This document shows positions 59,758 to 64,000 of a stretch of DNA of 64,000 bases, in pieces. Below the pieces are notes generated by a model. It made no database searches. It was not told the DNA's origin and saw only the letters and a list, made by a program, of their open reading frames with translations. Within the stretch, counting starts at the first letter, position 1, and each line of letters begins with the position of its first letter. Where the stretch lies: NCBI GenBank assembly GCA_024233935.1, contig JACKOY010000002.1:372001-436000 (forward strand), written 5' to 3'. This stretch comes from Spirochaetales bacterium (GTDB lineage: Bacteria; Spirochaetota; Leptospiria; Leptospirales; Leptonemataceae). The position numbers and the translations under genes were made by a program.

Positions 59758-60189
59758 CTACTGTCCCTGATTGGCAGCCGGAGTTGGCGACTGGATATCC
59801 AGATCGTCGGTGATTTCCAGAAACTTCTCGCTGATAGGTCCCTGAACAAAGAGACGCGGATCGCGCTGGAACTCGTACAGGACCAGGTAGGTTTTGAACT
59901 TCACGTAGTAGGTCGTGACCGTCGCGCGTTCGTACAAAAGGGATTCGTTATTGAGTCCGTCCAGTTTGTCGTCCAGTTCGGTATAAAACCGGTTGCGCAT
60001 GGAACGGGTCAGAGCGCGTAGCAGGTTTTCCTCAAGCCGCGCCTGCATGGTCTCTTCGCTGACCTGACGATTGTGAATCGCCTGCAGCACAGCACGGAAC
60101 TCATCGCGCAGGCCCTCCTGTTCTCCGGCAAAGAGCGCAGGTGAGAGCAAAAACGCGCAAAAAGCGAGCATCACAGACAGTCGTTTCAT
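59758..60189 (-). CDS. Hypothetical secreted protein
   Basis: 143 residues from the ATG 60189 with a signal peptide ending ALFAGEQE. The mature part is helical with a central aromatic-rich segment (TTYYVKFKTYLVLYEF) and an acidic C-terminus. No family recognised. It ends 15 bases before the cysQ-like gene starts. Confidence 0.6.
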   Translation of the reverse strand: MKRLSVMLAFCAFLLSPALFAGEQEGLRDEFRAVLQAIHNRQVSEETMQARLEENLLRALTRSMRNRFYTELDDKLDGLNNESLLYERATVTTYYVKFKTYLVLYEFQRDPRLFVQGPISEKFLEITDDLDIQSPTPAANQGQ

Positions 60190-60284
60190 TACAGAGTTCC
60201 TCGGTCCGGGCACATCAAGCGTATACTGTGCTTTGTTACGGCATTTCGGTCCACAGAATTTAGCCGACGCGCGTCAAAAAAGGG

Positions 60285-62498
60285 TCAGGAACCCGTTTCC
60301 CGTTCGAGCGGCGTATAGCGGGCCAGAAACGCCCGTTCGTTGCGCTCCTCATCGGAATCAAACGCGATCGCCAGCTTCTGCCCGGCCACGGTGTTCTCCA
60401 CCGTGCGAATCGTGCCCGGGCCGTAGCGCGCGTGGCGCACACGTTCTCCCGCCCGATAATTCTCCGGGCGGGCTTCCTCTTTCCAGGCGATGCGCCCCAT
60501 GCCGGCCGCCGCCCGCGGGGCGCCCGATCCTCTCACCGGCGGGTTCGAAAAGACTCCCGGTTCGAGCTCCTCCAGAAAACGCGACGGCAAGCGATCCTGA
60601 TAAGAACCGAACACGCGGCGACGGCGACAGGCGCTCAGAAACAATTGGTCCCGCGCGCGTGTAATGCCCACGTACAGCAGGCGCCTTTCCTCTTCGGTAT
60701 TGCCTTCATCAACCGAAAGGGAGTGCGGCAGGTAGCCTTCTTCAAAGCCGGTCAGAAAAACGATTGGATACTCAAGGCCTTTGGCATTGTGCAGGGTCAT
60801 GAGAAAAACCCCCGGTTCGCTCGCCTCCCCTTCAACGCTCGTTTCCAGACTGACGGTTTGCAGGAACTCCGCCAGGTCCGCGCGGGCTTCCGGCCCCCGG
60901 GATGCGCGCTCCTCCTCAAAGGAACGCATGGAACCGATCAGTTCATACAGGTTGTCGATACGCCCGGGCGCGTCGGGAGACGTGTCGGCCCGAAGCATTT
61001 GCAGGTAACCGGTTCGGTCCAGAACACTTTCGGCGAGTTCCGAGGGCGCACTGCCCAGCCGGGCCGCTGCGCTCCATTCTTCGAGCAACTGCCCCAATGT
61101 TTGCACCTTTCGGTAACCGCGCAGGTTGGGCACCTGGTCGGCTGCCTCCAGGATTGAAGCCAACGGCTGGCCCTTTTGAATCGCATGATTGCGAAGTCGA
61201 TCCAGCCCGACGTTTCCCAGCCCGCGGGGCGGCACGTTGATGATGCGCTCCAGGCTCAGGTCGTCGGCCGGATTCACAATCACCTGCAGGTAGGCTAACA
61301 GATCTTTGATCTCTTTGCGTTCGTAGAAACGAATATCACCCACCAGAAGATAAGGCACGCCGGCTTCCCGCAGCGCCGATTCGAACACCCGTGACTGCGC
61401 ATTCGTACGATAAAACACGGCCATGTCGGCGTAGCTGTAGCCCCGGGAACGCAGACTCTGTAGACGGCTTACGACGCTTCGCGCTTCGCTTTCGTCATCG
61501 GGAAACGCCTGGTACTCCAGGTGGGCACCCTCTTCCCGGGTCGTAAAAAGAGTTTTGGCGCGGCGCTGCTCGTTATTTTTGATCACACTGTTGGCGGCCG
61601 AAAGAATGCGCGCGGTGCTGCGGTAGTTTTCTTCCAGGCGCAGAACCTTTGCCGATCCGTAATCCTTTTCAAATTCGAGAATGTTCGCAATGTTTGCGCC
61701 GCGCCAGGAGTAAATCGACTGATCGTCGTCACCGACGACCATGATGTTCTCGTGGTTGCGGGCGATCAATCTACCGAGCATGTACTGGGCATGATTCGTA
61801 TCCTGATATTCATCAATCATGAAGTACTGCCATAACCTCTGGTATTTCTCCAGCACTTCGGAATTGCTCTCGAGAAGGCTCACTGTTTCGAAAAGCAGGT
61901 CGCCAAAATCAACGGCATTGATCGCACGCAGGCGCTTGATGTATTCGGGGTAGACCCGGGCAACAGCGCGGGTATAAAAGTCGTCCGCTTCACGAGCATA
62001 CTCCGCTGGCCCGACCAACGCGTCCCGGGCCTGGTTGATACGATGAGCAATGGCTGCCGGACTGATTCCGTCCCCTTCAATACGCCACTCTTTGAGGATC
62101 GCCTTGAGCACGGTGTTCTGTCCGCTGGTGTCTATGACGCTGAATCCGGAACGCAGCCCGGCGGCTTCGGCATTCCGGGACAGAATGTGCAGCCCCAGGG
62201 AATGGAACGTCCGCACGAAAACCTCGCTACCCAGAGGACCCATCAGTTGCGAAAGCCGTTCTCGCATTTCCTGAGCGGCCTTGTTGGTAAAGGTTACAGC
62301 AGCGACGTTGTAGGCGCGCACATCGCGCAACCGCACCAGGTAGGCGATGCGGTGAGTGATAACCCGGGTCTTTCCCGAACCGGCGCCCGCAACGATCAAA
62401 AGCGGGCCCCGATCGTGTAGGACCGCTTCGCGCTGGACCGGATTCAGCCCTTCCAAAAGCTCGCTTTCGATGCGCTCTTTGAGTGCCTGCGGTATCAT
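60285..62498 (-). CDS. UvrD/PcrA-type superfamily 1 DNA helicase
   Basis: 737 residues with all SF1A motifs: LNPVQREAVLHDRGP (Q motif), VAGAGSGKTRVI (Walker A), AVTFTNKAAQEM (Ia), MIDEYQDTNHAQY (II), VGDDDQSIYSWRGA (III), NYRSTARIL (IV), LMTLHNAKGLEYPIVF (V) and YVGITRARDQLF (VI). The C-terminal tail ending with the Tudor-like GERVRHARYGPGTIR matches PcrA/UvrD. It unwinds DNA in nucleotide-excision and mismatch repair. No rep-specific features were seen. Confidence 0.95.
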   Translation of the reverse strand: MIPQALKERIESELLEGLNPVQREAVLHDRGPLLIVAGAGSGKTRVITHRIAYLVRLRDVRAYNVAAVTFTNKAAQEMRERLSQLMGPLGSEVFVRTFHSLGLHILSRNAEAAGLRSGFSVIDTSGQNTVLKAILKEWRIEGDGISPAAIAHRINQARDALVGPAEYAREADDFYTRAVARVYPEYIKRLRAINAVDFGDLLFETVSLLESNSEVLEKYQRLWQYFMIDEYQDTNHAQYMLGRLIARNHENIMVVGDDDQSIYSWRGANIANILEFEKDYGSAKVLRLEENYRSTARILSAANSVIKNNEQRRAKTLFTTREEGAHLEYQAFPDDESEARSVVSRLQSLRSRGYSYADMAVFYRTNAQSRVFESALREAGVPYLLVGDIRFYERKEIKDLLAYLQVIVNPADDLSLERIINVPPRGLGNVGLDRLRNHAIQKGQPLASILEAADQVPNLRGYRKVQTLGQLLEEWSAAARLGSAPSELAESVLDRTGYLQMLRADTSPDAPGRIDNLYELIGSMRSFEEERASRGPEARADLAEFLQTVSLETSVEGEASEPGVFLMTLHNAKGLEYPIVFLTGFEEGYLPHSLSVDEGNTEEERRLLYVGITRARDQLFLSACRRRRVFGSYQDRLPSRFLEELEPGVFSNPPVRGSGAPRAAAGMGRIAWKEEARPENYRAGERVRHARYGPGTIRTVENTVAGQKLAIAFDSDEERNERAFLARYTPLERETGS

Positions 62499-62528
62499 TT
62501 GATCATCTGGTCCCCGGGAACCGCCGGT

Positions 62529-63674
62529 TCAGCCGGGACAACTTCCGTAGTACAGACGGTCCGAACCCAGCTCCAGGCTTCCATCGTACTCATGTTCCAG
62601 CATGAACTCGGGCGCCGGAACCGGTTCGTCGTCCGGCGCCGCCCCCAGCTCCCGGAGCGTGCGCTCCGAGCGCAACAGATACAGTCGATCTCCAGAGCCG
62701 AGCTCTCGTTCGAGTGCGAGCAGAAGCCCGCTACCACCCTCGACCAGCACATCGTTCAGCCCCTCGGCCCCCAGCCGGGCGCGCAAACTCCCGGGAAATT
62801 CGGCCCCGGCCAGGTCTGGCAAATCCGCGCCGGGGCACATATATACGGCGCGGCCCCCGACCTGGTCTGTGATGCGCTCCTGCTCTTGTTCGTGCTCGGC
62901 CCGACCGGCGAATTCGGGCGGACTCAGAAAGATCCGCGCCGGTTGGTAGTCCCGTATGTCCAGCCCCGAAAAACCCATGGCGAGCAGCTCATCCAAGAAG
63001 GGGTCTTTGGTCTTCATTTCATTGCGCAAAAAAACCGTCGCAGGGCGAAAATCCAAACGGGAACCATCCAGAACCAGGGTGCCAGGCCCCACCAGGACCG
63101 CATCCAGATGCGCCCGGAGAAGCTGCCCGAAGCTTAAAGCCCCGTCACGGGACAGAGTCAGACGCCGTCCGCGCACTCCAATGTAACCATCTGCGCTTAC
63201 AGCAAGCTTCAAATGAAACCGCGGGCCCTGCCCCTTGAGGCGACGCAGATAGCCCCCCAAAAACGGTCCCGCGTTAAACGAGGACGAACGACGCACCAGG
63301 CATCCGGCCTGTTCCAGCCTGGCGTGCCCACCCCGACCGGCCCCGGGATCCCGGGCATAATAAACGACCTCGCCGATGGCGGGCGTCTCCAGAATTCTCT
63401 CCGTGCAGGGCGGCGTGCGCCCCTGATGGGCGCAGGGCTCCAGGCTTACGTGGAGCACCGCGCTTCCTGGCGCCAGACCCGATGGTAGGGACTCAATGGC
63501 GACGATTTCGGCGTGGCGACCTCCGGGTGGTTCGGTTGCGCCCGCGCCCAGTTGCTTCCCACTCTCACGGTCCACAACAACACAGGCTACCGGAGGATTG
63601 GGGGCGGTGCGCCCCATGGCGATCAGGCTCTGATGGCCGAGCGCCCGGCGCAGTTGCGCTTCAGGCGCGACCAC
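62529..63674 (-). CDS. ribD: Riboflavin biosynthesis deaminase/reductase
   Basis: RibD deaminates and reduces the GTP-cyclohydrolase II product in riboflavin synthesis. 381 residues: an N-terminal deaminase domain with zinc ligands in GGRHAEIV and SLEPCAHQGRTPPC, and a C-terminal reductase domain with SADGYIGVRGRR, AVLVGPGTLVLDG and VLVEGGSGLLLAL. The last 60 residues are less typical. Its GTG start at 63674 overlaps the secF end by 14 bases. No other rib gene is in the window. Confidence 0.93.
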   Translation of the reverse strand: MVAPEAQLRRALGHQSLIAMGRTAPNPPVACVVVDRESGKQLGAGATEPPGGRHAEIVAIESLPSGLAPGSAVLHVSLEPCAHQGRTPPCTERILETPAIGEVVYYARDPGAGRGGHARLEQAGCLVRRSSSFNAGPFLGGYLRRLKGQGPRFHLKLAVSADGYIGVRGRRLTLSRDGALSFGQLLRAHLDAVLVGPGTLVLDGSRLDFRPATVFLRNEMKTKDPFLDELLAMGFSGLDIRDYQPARIFLSPPEFAGRAEHEQEQERITDQVGGRAVYMCPGADLPDLAGAEFPGSLRARLGAEGLNDVLVEGGSGLLLALERELGSGDRLYLLRSERTLRELGAAPDDEPVPAPEFMLEHEYDGSLELGSDRLYYGSCPG

Positions 63675-64000
63675 GACGGAACTGCTCGTAGATCTGAACC
63701 ATGGGTGAGGCGATGAAGATCGAACTGTACGTGCCGATCACAATTCCGAAACCCAGCACCAGGGCAAATTCACGCAGGGACTCCACGCCGCCAATCAGAA
63801 GCGCAAGCACAGAAAGGAAAGTCAGAATCGAAGTGATGATTGTGCGAGAAAGCGTTTGCGTAATTGCCAGATCCACCGTGGCGCCCAGCGTTGCCTGCTG
63901 CCGGTCCTGCACATTCTCGCGGATACGATCGAAAATCACAATCGTATCGTTGATAGAGTAACCGATGATTGTCAACACGGCGGCAACCAGCGGGATGTTC
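63661..64000 (-). CDS. secF: Protein-export membrane protein SecF, C-terminal part
   Basis: The gene enters from beyond the window's end; about 113 codons are visible. LTIIGYSINDTIVIFDRIREN and LSRTIITSILTFLSVLALLIGG are the conserved SecF signatures around helices 4 and 5. A short Arg-rich C-terminus follows. SecF works with SecD in proton-driven protein translocation. secD is expected just past 64000. Confidence 0.94.
   Translation of the reverse strand, partial: NIPLVAAVLTIIGYSINDTIVIFDRIRENVQDRQQATLGATVDLAITQTLSRTIITSILTFLSVLALLIGGVESLREFALVLGFGIVIGTYSSIFIASPMVQIYEQFRRGRA

Overview
The window looks like chromosomal DNA of a GC-rich (high 50s % by eye) spirochaete of the order Leptospirales. 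The evidence is a DUF1564-type protein (a family I know essentially from Leptospira), a TRL-like lipoprotein, a FliH-like flagellar protein, many class III cyclases and c-di-GMP/cNMP proteins, an isolated rpsD and rpsR, and meso-DAP-type MurE. The genus is inference; the GC is above that of Leptospira itself and closer to Leptonema/Turneriella-like lineages. No insertion sequence, prophage, CRISPR array or rRNA operon was seen.

Layout. Positions 1-6847 (minus) are a division/cell-wall cluster: rsmH, an FtsL-like protein, murE, murF, mraY, murD and the start of ftsW, with no ftsI or mraZ. A plus-strand operon thyA-folA-fabH-like-PCuAC-Sco runs to 10267. Then come rpsD (minus), a FecR protein with a haem-c motif, cysK, argH and hypotheticals. 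16407-20140 (minus) is a compact operon pcnB, degenerate PPK2, active PPK2, response regulator. 20245-25760 holds an M23 peptidase facing a five-gene minus operon of two cNMP-binding proteins, an unknown, an SGNH-like protein and a metallo-beta-lactamase-fold enzyme. 25907-32897 holds a catalytically dead AXE1-like hydrolase, rpsR, and sucA-sucB-lpd. 32902-35494 carries rsmE, three tRNA genes (Leu, initiator Met, elongator Met) and a GAF-GGDEF cyclase.

35506-47431 is the accessory-looking, membrane and signalling part: an acyltransferase, two class III nucleotidyl cyclases, a Tat-exported FAD oxidoreductase carrying a rubredoxin-like insert next to a steroid 5-alpha-reductase-family membrane enzyme, a lipoprotein alpha/beta hydrolase, a DUF4105 protein and a TRL-like lipoprotein. 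47542-64000 mixes housekeeping genes (ppa, dcd, cysE, hfq, cysQ-like, uvrD/pcrA, ribD, secF) with a beta-barrel protein, a PilZ-like fragment, fliH, an odd aldo/keto reductase, a TPR peptide coupled to a bactofilin, and a glycosyltransferase.

Many neighbouring genes overlap by 1-4 bases (ATGA, GTGA, TTGA), and several starts are GTG or TTG, so translational coupling is common. The most unusual points are the Tat FAD/rubredoxin plus steroid-reductase pair, the split two-domain PPK2 coupled to pcnB and a response regulator, and several enzymes that kept their fold but lost a catalytic residue (AXE1-like, FabH-like, aldo/keto reductase, one cyclase).
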